From: Candidatus Methylobacter oryzae
GTDB lineage: Bacteria; Pseudomonadota; Gammaproteobacteria; Methylococcales; Methylomonadaceae
Length of the DNA stretch: 64,000 bases
Reading direction: 5' to 3'
Assembly (NCBI RefSeq): GCF_003994235.2
Contig: NZ_RYFG02000120.1
Span: forward strand, 62,001 to 126,000
Shown one piece after another: positions 9,336 through 18,621 of the stretch (position 1 is its first letter; each line of letters begins with the position of its first letter). A model generated the notes under the pieces. The model searched no databases, was not told where the DNA came from, and worked only from the letters and a program-made list of their open reading frames with translations. Both the position numbers and the translations under genes were made by a program.

Positions 9336-10445
9336 ATGAATAACGCTGACAAAATCTATAGCCTTGCAGTATCCGGCGTACAAAAGCTTATCCCTTATAC
9401 TCCGGGAAAACCAATCGAAGAGCTTGAACGCGAGCTTGGGCTTTCTCACATCATAAAACTTGCATCGAATGAAAATCCTTTGGGTCCGGGAAAAAAAGCC
9501 TTGGCCGCGATACAGGAAACCTTAAAGGATTTGGCCCTGTATCCCGACGGCAACGGTTTTAATTTAAAGCAGGCATTGGCGAAAAAGTATGCGGTTGATA
9601 TGAGCCAAATTACGTTGGGCAATGGCTCCAATGAAATTTTGGAGCTGGTAGCCCGTGCATTTTTGACGCCGGAATTTGAAGTGGTTTTTTCTCAGCACGC
9701 TTTTGCTGTGTATCCGTTAGTGACCCAGGCGATTGGTGCTAAAGCGGTTGTTGCTCCGGCGCTGAATTACGGTCACGATCTTGACGCCATGCTGCAAAGA
9801 GTGACCGATAAAACGCGCTTGGTTTTTATCGCAAACCCGAATAATCCGACAGGTACTTTACTGGCCCACGCTGACGTCGAAGCTTTCATCGCCGCGTTAC
9901 CGGATACCTGTATTTGCGTATTGGACGAAGCTTATTGTGAATTCGTCGGAGACGGTAGCGCCGATACGTCTATTGCATGGCTGAACTTATATCCCAACTT
10001 GCTGATTACCCGTACTTTTTCTAAGGCTTACGGTCTGGCCGGACTTCGCGTCGGCTATGGCTTATCCAGTCCGCAACTAGCCGACATTCTGAACCGGGTG
10101 CGTCAGCCTTTTAACAATAACATGCTGGCTTTGGCAGCAGCTGAAGCCGCGTTGACGGATACCGAGCATTTGCAAAACACGATTGCTGTTAACGCCCAGG
10201 GCATGCAGTTTATAACCGAAGGCTTTAAAAAACTGGGGCTCGAATGGATTCCATCGGCAGGCAATTTTGTGCTGGTCAATATGAAACAGCCCGCGATACC
10301 GATTTATGAAGCTTTGCTGCGCAAAGGAGTTATCGTCAGGCCGGTCGGCGTCTATGAGCTACCTAATCATCTGCGCGTTACGATTGGCACCGAGGCAGAA
10401 AATCAGCAGTTTTTACAGGCACTAGCTAAAGTAACCAATGTTTAA
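9336..10445 (+). CDS. hisC: Histidinol-phosphate aminotransferase
   Basis: Class I/II PLP aminotransferase. HisC proteins in the pheA-tyrA neighbourhood often also handle aromatic keto acids, so a role in Phe/Tyr synthesis is likely alongside histidinol-phosphate. The frame opens at GTG 9279, but those codons lie inside a repeat. The ATG at 9336 ('MNNADKIYSL') starts the conserved protein of 369 residues. Family motifs are 'LASNENPLGPG', 'ANPNNPTG', the PLP lysine K230 in 'TFSKAYGLAGLRVGY', and the phosphate-binding Arg near the C-terminus. The last 8 bases overlap tyrA, so the two are translationally coupled. Confidence 0.95.
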   Translation: MNNADKIYSLAVSGVQKLIPYTPGKPIEELERELGLSHIIKLASNENPLGPGKKALAAIQETLKDLALYPDGNGFNLKQALAKKYAVDMSQITLGNGSNEILELVARAFLTPEFEVVFSQHAFAVYPLVTQAIGAKAVVAPALNYGHDLDAMLQRVTDKTRLVFIANPNNPTGTLLAHADVEAFIAALPDTCICVLDEAYCEFVGDGSADTSIAWLNLYPNLLITRTFSKAYGLAGLRVGYGLSSPQLADILNRVRQPFNNNMLALAAAEAALTDTEHLQNTIAVNAQGMQFITEGFKKLGLEWIPSAGNFVLVNMKQPAIPIYEALLRKGVIVRPVGVYELPNHLRVTIGTEAENQQFLQALAKVTNV

Positions 10446-11316
10446 CAGACTTTGCGTTATTGGCGTCGGTTTGATCGGCGGGTCTATTGCTCGCGCGGCC
10501 CGACAGCATGGTTTATGCGATAGCATAGTCGGCTACGGTCGGGAGCAGGATAGGCAAAACCTGCAAACGGCAAAGCAGTTGGGCGTTATTGATGATTATA
10601 CCCTGGAGCTGTCAAAGGCAGTTCAAGGCGCCGATTGTGTTGTACTTGCTACGCCTGTCGCGAGCATCGAAAGCATTTTTGCGCTGTTGAAGCCGCTGTG
10701 GTCGGATAGCGCAATTTACACCGATGTCGGCAGCACCAAGGGCAGTGTTATTGCTGCAGCGGAGCGAATTTTTGGCTTTGTTCCCGATAATTTTGTTCCG
10801 GCTCATCCGATTGCCGGAGCGGAGCAGAGCGGTGTTACGGCTTCAGTCAATGACTTGTTTTTGAATAAGCGCCTGATTATTACCCCGATAAAAAACACCA
10901 ACCCGATAGCGGCGCAAAAAATCCAACGTTTTTGGGAGCAAATGGGCTCATTAGTGTCGGTAATGGATGTGGTTCACCATGACGGCGTATTGGCGGCCAC
11001 CAGTCATTTGCCGCATATCCTGGCTTTTGCTTTGGTTGATATGCTCGGCCATAAAGACGAGCAAAGCGAGATTTTTCAATATGCGGCCGGCGGATTCAAG
11101 GATTTCACCCGGATTGCTTCCAGCGATCCGACGATGTGGAAGGATATTTGCGCCGCGAATAAAGACGAAATCATCCCTTTAATTGAGCAGTTAAAGGGAG
11201 AATTGGATAAAATACAACGTTTGCTGGAAACTAACGATACCCGGCAACTTTTTGAAACCTTTACGTATGCCAGAAATGCACGGCAACGCTTTCTTGACCA
11301 GTTCGATAATAATTAA
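10438..11316 (+). CDS. tyrA: Prephenate dehydrogenase
   Basis: NAD(P)-dependent oxidative decarboxylation of prephenate (or arogenate) on the way to tyrosine. The N-terminal Rossmann motif 'GVGLIGGSIARAA' covers residues 7-19. Other family marks are 'DVGSTKG', 'PAHPIAGAEQSG' and 'SHLPHILAFALV'. Length (292) fits the monofunctional TyrA without a fused chorismate mutase or ACT domain. It overlaps the hisC 3' end by 8 bp and abuts aroA. Some relatives are cyclohexadienyl dehydrogenases with dual substrate use; the sequence alone does not settle which applies here. Confidence 0.95.
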   Translation: MFNRLCVIGVGLIGGSIARAARQHGLCDSIVGYGREQDRQNLQTAKQLGVIDDYTLELSKAVQGADCVVLATPVASIESIFALLKPLWSDSAIYTDVGSTKGSVIAAAERIFGFVPDNFVPAHPIAGAEQSGVTASVNDLFLNKRLIITPIKNTNPIAAQKIQRFWEQMGSLVSVMDVVHHDGVLAATSHLPHILAFALVDMLGHKDEQSEIFQYAAGGFKDFTRIASSDPTMWKDICAANKDEIIPLIEQLKGELDKIQRLLETNDTRQLFETFTYARNARQRFLDQFDNN

Positions 11317-11317
11317 T

Positions 11318-12637
11318 ATGTCAAAATCAATAACATTTCAGGTTCAACCAGGCGGTAAATTACAAGGCGAGGCACGTGTGCCCGGCGATAAATCCATGTC
11401 GCACCGATCCATCATGCTGGGCTCGCTGGCCGAAGGCGTTACGCATGTAAAAGGCTTTCTTGAGGCCGAAGATGCGTTGGCAACGTTGCAGGCTTTTCGC
11501 GATATGGGGGTTGAAATCGAGGGTCCGGTCAATGGCGAATTGACTATACACGGCGTCGGTAAGCACGGTTTGAAAGAGCCCAAGAATGAGCTGTATTTGG
11601 GCAACTCAGGAACATCGATGCGTTTGCTGAGCGGTTTGCTGGCTGGTCAGGCATTTAATACCGTGTTAACCGGCGATAAATCGTTGTCCGGCAGGCCGAT
11701 GAAGCGGGTTACCGAGCCGTTGGCGGCGATGGGCGCAGAGATAGAAACTACTGAAAAAGGCACCGCGCCTCTGCGCATTATTGGCAAAGCAGGACAGTTG
11801 CAAGGCATCGATTATGTAATGCCGATCGCCAGCGCGCAAGTTAAGTCGTGCCTGTTGTTGGCAGGCATGTATGCGCAAGGCGAAACCAGCGTGACCGAAC
11901 CGGCACCGACTCGTGACCATACTGAACGCATGTTGGCCGGATTTAACTATCCGGTTAAAAAAGAAGGCAGCAAAGTTACGATTACGGCCGACGGTAGTTT
12001 AACGGCAGCCGATATTGATGTGCCCAGCGATATTTCGTCGGCGGCGTTTTTCCTGGTTGGGGCGTCGATTGCTCCAGGCTCTGATCTGTTGTTGAAACAT
12101 GTCGGCATTAATCCTACGCGTACCGGCGTGATCGATATTCTCAAACTGATGGGCGCTAACATCGAAGTGTTGAACGAACGCACGGTTGGCGGCGAACCGG
12201 TCGCCGATTTGTATGTGGTTTATAGTCCTCTTAAAGGCATAGATATTCCTGAGCATTTGGTGCCGCTGGCGATTGATGAGTTTCCTGTTTTATTTGTTGC
12301 CGCGGCCTGTGCTGAAGGCCAAACTCGGTTAACCGGCGCGGAAGAGCTACGAGTGAAAGAGTCGGATCGCATCCAGGTCATGGCCGACGGGTTGCAGATT
12401 TTGGGCGTCGATGCCCAGCCCACGGCGGACGGCATGGTTATCCAAGGCGGCCCGATTGGCGGCGGGGAAGTAATCTCGCACGGCGACCACAGAATCGCAA
12501 TGTCGTTCTCAATTGCCGGGTTGCGCGCCAGTGCTCCGATTACGATTCATGATTGCGAGAATGTGAACACCTCATTTCCTGAGTTCAGGGATTTGGCAAA
12601 GCGTTTAGGTGTTAACCTGACTTGCAGGGAAGATTAA
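11318..12637 (+). CDS. aroA: 3-phosphoshikimate 1-carboxyvinyltransferase (EPSP synthase)
   Basis: Transfers enolpyruvate from PEP to shikimate 3-phosphate in the chorismate pathway. The open frame reaches back to 11252, inside tyrA, but the ATG at 11318 begins the conserved 'MSKSITF' and gives 439 residues, the normal length. Family motifs are 'GDKSMSHRSIML' near the N-terminus, 'LGNSGTSMRLLSGLLAG', 'SAQVKSCLLLAGM' and 'DEFPVLFVAAA'. The region equivalent to the glyphosate-sensitive loop reads 'LGNSGTSMR' (Thr then Ser-Met); sensitivity class was not determined. It begins 1 bp after the tyrA stop, and its stop overlaps the cmk start. Confidence 0.97.
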   Translation: MSKSITFQVQPGGKLQGEARVPGDKSMSHRSIMLGSLAEGVTHVKGFLEAEDALATLQAFRDMGVEIEGPVNGELTIHGVGKHGLKEPKNELYLGNSGTSMRLLSGLLAGQAFNTVLTGDKSLSGRPMKRVTEPLAAMGAEIETTEKGTAPLRIIGKAGQLQGIDYVMPIASAQVKSCLLLAGMYAQGETSVTEPAPTRDHTERMLAGFNYPVKKEGSKVTITADGSLTAADIDVPSDISSAAFFLVGASIAPGSDLLLKHVGINPTRTGVIDILKLMGANIEVLNERTVGGEPVADLYVVYSPLKGIDIPEHLVPLAIDEFPVLFVAAACAEGQTRLTGAEELRVKESDRIQVMADGLQILGVDAQPTADGMVIQGGPIGGGEVISHGDHRIAMSFSIAGLRASAPITIHDCENVNTSFPEFRDLAKRLGVNLTCRED

Positions 12638-13293
12638 TGACTGTCCCAGTATTGACTATCGATGGTCCTAGCGGCGCCGGAAAGGGCACTGTCAGCAGGG
12701 CTGTTGCGAAAAAGCTTGGTTGGCATTATCTGGATAGCGGTTCTATTTATCGTTCTTTGGCCATTGCAGCATTAAAACAGCATGCGGATATAAAAGACGA
12801 AACCGCGATTGTTAACATAGCGCAAGCAATGCAGCTGGAGTTCGATTGCGGCGATGAATTGGTCGTCAGATTGGACGGCGAAGATATTACCGGCGAGTTG
12901 GGTCTTGAAAGTACCGGCAATACTGCCGCAATTGTTGCTGTTTTTCCGAAAGTAAGAGAAGTTCTTCTGCAAAAACAGAAGGATTTCAAACGCTTGCCTG
13001 GACTTGTCGCGGACGGAAGGGATATGGGGACGGTGGTTTTTCCTGATGCCGAAAATAAGGTGTTTTTAACCGCCAGTGCGGATGAAAGAGCTAAAAGAAG
13101 ATATAAACAGTTGATAGAAAAAGGAATTGATGTTAATCTTGTACAGATAACAAGAGAAATAGAAGAGCGAGACCGCCGGGATACGGAGCGTAAGACAGCT
13201 CCATTAGCGATGGCGAGTGACGCGCTTTATATTGATTCTTCGGATATGACGTTAGAATCCGTTATTGAAGAAGTGCTGAATTTAATCCGTTAA
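12637..13293 (+). CDS. cmk: Cytidylate kinase
   Basis: Phosphorylates CMP and dCMP using ATP. The P-loop 'GPSGAGKGT' lies at residues about 9-17, the substrate-binding 'LDSGSIYRSLAIAAL' at about 32 and 'DGRDMGTVVFP' at about 125. Start choice: the ATG at 12637 shares a base with the aroA stop (TAATG) and gives 218 residues. The frame extends back to 12622 but that is inside aroA. The cmk-rpsA order that follows is conserved in gammaproteobacteria. Confidence 0.97.
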   Translation: MTVPVLTIDGPSGAGKGTVSRAVAKKLGWHYLDSGSIYRSLAIAALKQHADIKDETAIVNIAQAMQLEFDCGDELVVRLDGEDITGELGLESTGNTAAIVAVFPKVREVLLQKQKDFKRLPGLVADGRDMGTVVFPDAENKVFLTASADERAKRRYKQLIEKGIDVNLVQITREIEERDRRDTERKTAPLAMASDALYIDSSDMTLESVIEEVLNLIR

Positions 13294-13311
13294 GGATTTC
13301 TTACGTGTCAC

Positions 13312-13381
13312 CTCAAAATGGTTTGAGTGTGATTTCTTTTAACTTTGATAAAGAAAAGGCTTGTCCGTGTCTGACAGGCTT
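13312..13381 (+). promoter_or_regulatory. Structured leader of rpsA
   Basis: Two hairpins lie between cmk and rpsA: CTCAAA/TTTGAG (13312-13327, loop ATGG) and a 9-bp stem with two wobble pairs, AGGCTTGTC with GACAGGCTT (13357-13381). No good Shine-Dalgarno precedes the rpsA ATG (only TGGAAA). In E. coli, S1 represses its own mRNA through a structured, SD-poor start region; this layout resembles it. The regulatory role is inferred. Confidence 0.45.
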
Positions 13382-13392
13382 GGGAATGGAAA

Positions 13393-15060
13393 ATGAGCGA
13401 AAGCTTTGCTGAATTATTTGAAGAAAGTCTAATCAAGACGGAAATGCGTCCTGGTGCCATGTTGATGGGTACGGTTGTCGATATCGAAAACGATATGATC
13501 ATCGTCAGCACCCATTCTAAATCGGAAGGTGTCATTCCAAAATGGCAGTTTCTAAATAACGATGGCGAATTAGAAGTTGCCATTGGCGACGAAGTCGAGG
13601 TTGCTCTTGACTTATTTGAAGACGGTCTTGGTGCTACACTGCTTTCTCGTGATAAAGCGAAGAAAAATAAAGCTTGGTCCGAACTTGAAAATGCGTTTGA
13701 AAAAGAAGCAACCATTATCGGCCGTATTACTGGTAAAGTTCGCGGCGGTTTCACCGTGGCTGTTGGTGCTTTGCGCGCCTTCTTGCCTGGCTCGCTGGTT
13801 GATGTTCGCCCAATCAGGGACACGGCTTTCCTGGAAAATCGTGATTTAGAATTCAAAGTTATAAAAATCGACCAAAAACGTAACAACGTAGTTCTGTCTC
13901 GTCGTGCTGTTGTAGAAAAAGAATACAGCGCAGAAAGAGAAGAATTGTTGAAAACGTTAGAAGAAGGCGCAGTTGTTACCGGTGTGGTTAAAAACCTGAC
14001 CGATTACGGCGCGTTTATCGACCTTGGCGGTATTGACGGTTTGTTACATATCACCGATATGGCATGGAGACGCGTGCGTCATCCGTCCGAATGTGTAGAA
14101 ATCGGTCAAGAAATTAAAGTTAAAGTCCTGAAATACGACAAAGACAAAAACCGCGTTTCATTGGGCATGAAGCAAATGGGTGAAGATCCATGGCAAAACA
14201 TCGCTCGCCGTTATCCAGCGGGCACACGCGTATTCGGTAAAGTCAACAACCTGACCGATTACGGTTGCTTCGTTGAAATCGAAGAAGGCGTGGAAGGCTT
14301 GGTTCACGTTTCTGAAATGGATTGGACCAACAAAAACGTTAATCCTTCTAAGCTGGTTCAATTGGGCGACGAAGTTGAAGTTATGGTTCTGGAAATCGAC
14401 GAAGAACGTCGGCGTATTTCTTTGGGCATGAAACAATGCAAAACCAATCCTTGGGATGAGTTTGCTGCAACACATAACAAAGGCGACAAAATCTCAGGAA
14501 AAATCAAGTCAATCACTGATTTTGGTATTTTCATTGGCCTGGATGGCGGTATCGACGGTTTGGTTCATATGTCCGATATTTCATGGGCGGATGAAGGCGA
14601 AGCCTCGGTTCGCGACTTCAAAAAAGGCGATGAACTGGAAACTGTTATTTTAGCGGTTGATTCTGAGCGCGAACGTATCTCTTTAGGTATCAAGCAACTT
14701 GAACAAGATCCTTTCCAAAACTTCCTGGCTACTCATGAAAAAGGCAGCCTGGTAAAAGGAACTGTTAAAGAAGTTGATGCCAAAGGCGCAGTTGTCACTT
14801 TAGCCGATCATGTTGAAGGCTATTTGCGTGCTTCCGAGATTCAACGCGACCGCGTTGAAGATGCGAGAACGTTGTTAAAAGAAGGCGATGAAATTGAAGC
14901 TAAATTCATCGGCGTTGATAAGAAAAGCAAGTCAATTTCTTTGTCTATAAAAGCTAAAGATACAGATGAAGAAGCTCATTCTATTAAAGATCATTCTCAG
15001 CAATCAGTTGGTGCTGCTACACCTACTTTTGCTGATATCTTTAAGCAAATGGAAAAATAA
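13393..15060 (+). CDS. rpsA: 30S ribosomal protein S1
   Basis: The mRNA-binding ribosomal protein needed for initiation on structured messages. At 555 residues it shows six S1 (OB-fold) repeats. The first two bind the ribosome. The later copies carry the recognisable '[23 protein letters not shown]', '[16 protein letters not shown]' and '[15 protein letters not shown]' type cores, each ending in 'RISLGMKQ' or similar. The C-terminal 25 residues after '[10 protein letters not shown]' are a low-complexity tail. It is preceded by cmk and followed by ihfB, the standard order. The 99-bp leader is structured and lacks a strong Shine-Dalgarno, which suggests autogenous control. Confidence 0.99.
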   Translation: MSESFAELFEESLIKTEMRPGAMLMGTVVDIENDMIIVSTHSKSEGVIPKWQFLNNDGELEVAIGDEVEVALDLFEDGLGATLLSRDKAKKNKAWSELENAFEKEATIIGRITGKVRGGFTVAVGALRAFLPGSLVDVRPIRDTAFLENRDLEFKVIKIDQKRNNVVLSRRAVVEKEYSAEREELLKTLEEGAVVTGVVKNLTDYGAFIDLGGIDGLLHITDMAWRRVRHPSECVEIGQEIKVKVLKYDKDKNRVSLGMKQMGEDPWQNIARRYPAGTRVFGKVNNLTDYGCFVEIEEGVEGLVHVSEMDWTNKNVNPSKLVQLGDEVEVMVLEIDEERRRISLGMKQCKTNPWDEFAATHNKGDKISGKIKSITDFGIFIGLDGGIDGLVHMSDISWADEGEASVRDFKKGDELETVILAVDSERERISLGIKQLEQDPFQNFLATHEKGSLVKGTVKEVDAKGAVVTLADHVEGYLRASEIQRDRVEDARTLLKEGDEIEAKFIGVDKKSKSISLSIKAKDTDEEAHSIKDHSQQSVGAATPTFADIFKQMEK

Positions 15061-15069
15061 AAATCATGA

Positions 15070-15105
15070 GGGGTATGTGCTTACTCATACCCCTTTAATT
15101 TTATT
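15070..15105 (+). terminator. Rho-independent terminator after rpsA
   Basis: Perfect 8-bp arms GGGGTATG (15070-15077) and CATACCCC (15086-15093) followed by the T-rich TTTAATTTTATTTG. It ends the rpsA message while allowing read-through or a new start for ihfB 20 bp on. Confidence 0.8.
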
Positions 15106-15124
15106 TGTTTTCGCAGGATAGAAT

Positions 15125-15430
15125 GTGACAAAATCAGAATTAATTGAAGCGCTTGCCAAGCATCAGCCTCATTTGGCACAGAAAGATGTAGAAATAGCGG
15201 TAAAATGCATCATCGAACAAATGAATCAGGCGTTATCTTCCGGTGAAAGAATCGAGATTAGGGGATTTGGTAGTTTCTCGCTACATTTGCGTCCTCCTCG
15301 TATGGGACGTAACCCTAAAACAGGTGAATCTGTAGCATTATCAAAAAAACATGTGCCTCATTTTAAACCTGGTAAGGAATTGCGTGATCGAGTGGATGCT
15401 TCACGTGAAAAATGTAAGATAGTCGATTAA
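15125..15430 (+). CDS. ihfB: Integration host factor subunit beta
   Basis: DNA-bending nucleoid protein that pairs with IhfA; IHF assists sigma-54 promoters, recombination and replication. It starts with GTG at 15125, because the ATG two bases upstream runs straight into TGA. At 101 residues the length is normal. The conserved DNA-inserting arm is seen as '[15 protein letters not shown]', and the N-terminus '[14 protein letters not shown]' is typical of the beta chain. It follows rpsA, as in other gammaproteobacteria. The presence of IHF is relevant to the two sigma-54-like promoters further down the window. Confidence 0.97.
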   Translation: MTKSELIEALAKHQPHLAQKDVEIAVKCIIEQMNQALSSGERIEIRGFGSFSLHLRPPRMGRNPKTGESVALSKKHVPHFKPGKELRDRVDASREKCKIVD

Positions 15431-15446
15431 TTGTTAATACATTGAA

Positions 15447-15471
15447 GCTCTGCAATGTTTAATTGCAGAGC
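15447..15471 (+). terminator. Terminator hairpin after ihfB
   Basis: Perfect 10-bp arms GCTCTGCAAT and ATTGCAGAGC around GTTTA, followed by CTTTCAATAAT. It lies between the convergent ihfB and Nudix genes and may serve both strands. Confidence 0.65.
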
Positions 15472-15505
15472 CTTTCAATAATCTGAAAAAGCTTTAACCC
15501 CTTTT

Positions 15506-16105
15506 CTATACTCCCCATTCCTGTTTGAGTTTCTGTTTATTCAATGCCAACCATTGGATAGCAATAATCGGGATCGCCGATTCTATCTCGCCGTTCTCCA
15601 ACATCTGATATGCCTCGTCAAAATCAACGGCGCGTACCAATATATCCTCATCCTCGTGATCCAAGCCGTGAATGCCCCCTACTTCAGAGCTATCTACTTT
15701 GCCGCAAAACAGTGTGATCCATTCGGAAGAACCTCCCGGTGTGGTATAAAACTTATTGATGACCATTAATTGTTGAATTTCACAGCCTGCTTCTTCCATC
15801 GATTCCCGGTAAGCAACTTGTTCGGCAATTTCGTCTTCTTCGATCGCTCCTGCAACGATTTCCACCAGCCAAGCCTTATCAGGGTTTGAAACTGCGCCGA
15901 CCCTGAATTGCTCGATCAATACTACTTTATCGGCATCGGGATCGTATAACAAAACCGCAACGCAGCTGCCGCGCATGAATAACTCGCGAGTTATTTCGCT
16001 GCTCCATCCTCCGGCAAACAATGTGTGTCTAAGTCGATATTTTTCCAGACGGAAGAAACCTTGGTAAACGGTTTCCTTGTTTATGATTTCAAATTGTTTA
16101 TCCAT
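15506..16105 (-). CDS. nudF: ADP-ribose pyrophosphatase (Nudix hydrolase, NudF-like)
   Basis: Hydrolyses ADP-ribose to AMP and ribose-5-phosphate. The Nudix box is intact: 'GAIEEDEIAEQVAYRESMEE' followed by AG, fitting GX5EX7REUXEEXGU with a Ser at the U position. N-terminal 'VYQGFFRLEKYRLRH' and 'RGSCVAVLLYDP' are typical of the NudF/TrgB subfamily. The open frame runs to 16153, but the methionine of 'MDKQFEIINKETVY' (16105) is the better start and gives 199 residues. It overlaps the 3' end of the sugar-dehydrogenase gene by 8 bp, so the two form a small minus-strand operon. Confidence 0.9.
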   Translation of the reverse strand: MDKQFEIINKETVYQGFFRLEKYRLRHTLFAGGWSSEITRELFMRGSCVAVLLYDPDADKVVLIEQFRVGAVSNPDKAWLVEIVAGAIEEDEIAEQVAYRESMEEAGCEIQQLMVINKFYTTPGGSSEWITLFCGKVDSSEVGGIHGLDHEDEDILVRAVDFDEAYQMLENGEIESAIPIIAIQWLALNKQKLKQEWGV

Positions 16106-17225
16106 TATTACCTTTGTATTCAACCTTATAAATGATGCCAAGCGCATCGTCACTGATTAATAAACTGCCATCGGGCATTTCCAGAATATCAACCGGACGC
16201 CCAATTACAGTGTGATCTTTGGTCAGCCAGCCATCGATAAATACCTGTTCAGAGACCGGCTTGCCTTGATTGAACTTTATTAATGCGACTCTATAACCTT
16301 GAGGTATTGACCGGTTCCATGAACCGTGCTCTGCAACAAACAACTGGTTTTTAAATTCTTTCGGGAATCGTTCGCCCCGATAAAAATGCATTCCCAACGG
16401 AGCCACATGCGCTTTGAACTTCCAAACCGGCGCGGTGAATTGGCGGCAGTTTTTTCCTGTGCCAAACTCGGAATCAAGAATATCTCCGCCGTGACAATAA
16501 GGAAAACCGAAATGTTCGCCGGTAGCTGTCCATTGGTTAAGCTCGTCAGGCGGCAAATCATCACCCAAATAATCGCGGCCATTGTCAGTAAAAAACAAAG
16601 CATTGGTTTCCGGTTGCCAGTCGAAGCCAACTGAGCTTCTGATACCTCTGGCAAGAATTTCGCTACCGGTACCGTCGGCATTTAACCTGACCAAAGAGGA
16701 AAAGATCGTTTTCCCCGGTTCACAAATATTACAAGGTGCCCCAATTGCCGTGTACAGCTTATTATCGGGACCAAAACGCAGGTATTTCCAGCCGTGATGT
16801 TCTTCCGATGGGAGTTGATCGTAAATTACGACAGGTTTTGGCGGATTGGCTAATTGCTGCGTGATACGGTCGAAACGGATAATGCGATTGATTTCGGCTA
16901 CATAGAGCGAGCCGTCTTTATAAGCAACGCCGTTGGGCATAAATAAACGGTTAGCGATGATAAAGCGTTTGTCGGCTATGCCATTGTTATCGCTGTCTTG
17001 CACCGTATAAACCGAATCACCGGCTCCGGTGCCAACAAATACTATCCCGTTATCGCCTAAAGCTAAACTGCGCGCATTGGGCAGATTATCGGCAAAGACA
17101 GAGATACTGAAACCGGCGGGGACATGCAGTTGCTTTAGAATGTTCTGGTGACTTTCTTGTAAGGCAAAGCTTAAACAGGGATTAGCTAAAAACGAGGCAA
17201 ACAATATTACTTTTACAATATGCAT
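16098..17225 (-). CDS. PQQ-dependent sugar dehydrogenase-like protein, exported
   Basis: A six-bladed beta-propeller of the soluble glucose/sorbosone dehydrogenase type, which oxidises aldoses in the periplasm with pyrroloquinoline quinone. The N-terminus from 'MHIVKVILFASFLANPCLSFA' is a signal peptide. The ATG at 17225 has GGAGGGG just upstream and is preferred over 17240. Propeller motifs include 'NARSLALGDNGIVFVGT', 'HHGWKYLRFGPDNKLY' and 'VAEHGSWNRS'. A cysteine pair in 'GAPCNICEPG' and further cysteines could form disulfides. Substrate is not predictable. Its 3' end overlaps the Nudix gene. It is divergent from htpX. Confidence 0.85.
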   Translation of the reverse strand: MHIVKVILFASFLANPCLSFALQESHQNILKQLHVPAGFSISVFADNLPNARSLALGDNGIVFVGTGAGDSVYTVQDSDNNGIADKRFIIANRLFMPNGVAYKDGSLYVAEINRIIRFDRITQQLANPPKPVVIYDQLPSEEHHGWKYLRFGPDNKLYTAIGAPCNICEPGKTIFSSLVRLNADGTGSEILARGIRSSVGFDWQPETNALFFTDNGRDYLGDDLPPDELNQWTATGEHFGFPYCHGGDILDSEFGTGKNCRQFTAPVWKFKAHVAPLGMHFYRGERFPKEFKNQLFVAEHGSWNRSIPQGYRVALIKFNQGKPVSEQVFIDGWLTKDHTVIGRPVDILEMPDGSLLISDDALGIIYKVEYKGNNG

Positions 17226-17339
17226 AAGAATCCCCTCCATTTATAAACTTTAAGTTATATTAGCACCCTTAAGAAGGGTTGGAATATGTTATTCAACCCC
17301 CATATCGATCAAACCTTAACTTATCAAAGGCTCAAACAT

Positions 17340-18215
17340 ATGATGCGCATTTTTCTTTTTATTGCAACCAATGCGGCGATATTGGTTGTTGTCAGTATTA
17401 TTTTTAATGTTTTAGGTTTAAGCAGCGCTCTCGATGCTCAGGGTATCGATCTTAATCTGAATGCTCTGCTAGTTATGTCGGCAATAATCGGTATGACAGG
17501 TTCGGTTATTTCATTAGCGATGTCTAAATGGTCGGCAAAAAAAGCGATGGGAGTTTATGTGATTGAACAGCCGCAAAACCAAACCGAGCGTTGGCTGATT
17601 GACATCGTCGCCAGACAAGCCAGGCAAGCCGGTATAGGCATGCCGGAGGTCGGTATATTCGATACGCCCGATGCCAACGCATTCGCTACCGGCATGAGTA
17701 AAAACAGTGCGTTGGTAGCGGTTAGCACCGGTTTGCTGCACAACATGAATGCCGATGAAGTTGAAGCTGTCGTCGGTCATGAAATCAGCCATGTTGCCAA
17801 CGGCGATATGGTGACGATGGCGCTAATGCAAGGCGTGGTAAATACCTTCGTTTATTTTTTCGCGACAGTGATTGGCCATGTTGTCGATCGCGTTGTATTT
17901 AAAACCGAGCGCGGTTACGGCCCGGCTTATTACATCACGCAAATGGCGGCTCAAATCGTCTTGGGAATTTTAGCTTCCATGTTGGTCATGTGGTTCTCCC
18001 GCTACCGGGAATTCAAGGCCGATGCTGGCGGCGCCAACTTGGCCGGACGTGAAAAAATGATCGGAGCCTTGCGCGCCTTGCAGCGTGGACACGAAGCGGA
18101 AGACTTGCCGGGTCAGTTGGCGGCTTTCGGCATTAACGGCGGCGGTGTGAGCAAATTGTTCATGAGCCATCCGCCATTGGAAGAGCGTATTGCCGCGTTG
18201 CAAAACAGCCGTTAA
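17340..18215 (+). CDS. htpX: Membrane protease HtpX
   Basis: Zinc metalloprotease of the inner membrane (M48 family) that helps degrade misfolded membrane proteins. The zinc motif HEISH is at residues 147-151 and the third ligand Glu lies in 'REFKADAGGA'. Two N-terminal membrane segments and two more near residues 160-215 are visible. The frame opens at an ATG at 17286 with its own AAGGG, giving 309 residues. However, the family starts with 'MMRIFLF', so ATG 17340 (291 residues) is preferred by homology. Both starts remain possible. Confidence 0.95.
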   Translation: MMRIFLFIATNAAILVVVSIIFNVLGLSSALDAQGIDLNLNALLVMSAIIGMTGSVISLAMSKWSAKKAMGVYVIEQPQNQTERWLIDIVARQARQAGIGMPEVGIFDTPDANAFATGMSKNSALVAVSTGLLHNMNADEVEAVVGHEISHVANGDMVTMALMQGVVNTFVYFFATVIGHVVDRVVFKTERGYGPAYYITQMAAQIVLGILASMLVMWFSRYREFKADAGGANLAGREKMIGALRALQRGHEAEDLPGQLAAFGINGGGVSKLFMSHPPLEERIAALQNSR

Positions 18216-18232
18216 TTGATAAAAAACGTATA

Positions 18233-18292
18233 ACCACGAAGACACGAAGAGCGCGAAGTTTTATTTTTTCATGTCCTTCGTGTTTTCGTGGT
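18233..18292. repeat. ACCACGAAG-type inverted repeat
   Basis: Left arm ACCACGAAGACACGAAG (18233-18249) pairs with 18276-18292 with one mismatch. It lies 9 bp before the DUF2835 gene start, so it may influence its translation. A near-identical copy is at 24127-24172. Confidence 0.8.
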
Positions 18293-18301
18293 GAATTCAA
18301 C

Positions 18302-18532
18302 ATGACCCAACATCAAACCATCCGCTTTACAATAAAATTGTCATACGACCAATATCTGAAGGTCTATCAAGGCATTGCCAAAAATGTATCCGTTATTGCC
18401 GATGACGGCCGAAGGATCGCTTTTCCGGCAGGACGAATACAGCCTTTCCTGACCAAGCAGGGCATCAACGGATATTTTGAAATGGAATTAACGTCCGAAA
18501 ACAAATTCGTCAGTATTAAAAAACTGAGCTAA
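18302..18532 (+). CDS. DUF2835 family protein
   Basis: A 76-residue protein matching the DUF2835 pattern: an N-terminal strand-helix ('IRFTIKLSYDQYLKVYQG'), the central 'RRIAFPAGRIQPFLTKQGI' and a terminal strand ending 'FVSIKKLS'. The family is common in gammaproteobacteria and resembles a small PilZ-like barrel, but its function is unknown. No clear Shine-Dalgarno is visible because an inverted repeat ends just upstream. It is flanked by repeats on both sides and is probably transcribed alone or with htpX. Confidence 0.85.
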   Translation: MTQHQTIRFTIKLSYDQYLKVYQGIAKNVSVIADDGRRIAFPAGRIQPFLTKQGINGYFEMELTSENKFVSIKKLS

Positions 18533-18541
18533 AAATCAAAT

Positions 18542-18586
18542 ACGAATTAAACGGATTTTTTAACAGTGCTGATCCGTCTAATTCGT
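18542..18586. repeat. ACGGAT-type inverted repeat
   Basis: ACGAATT-aa-ACGGAT (18542-18556) pairs with ATCCGT-ct-AATTCGT (18572-18586), leaving a 15-base loop. It is followed by GTCCGTGTTC, the outer-arm word of the ACACGGAT family. It lies between the DUF2835 and E3 genes. Confidence 0.75.
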
Positions 18587-18621
18587 GCCGTCCGTGTTCT
18601 ATTTATATTGAAGGTGCGCAA

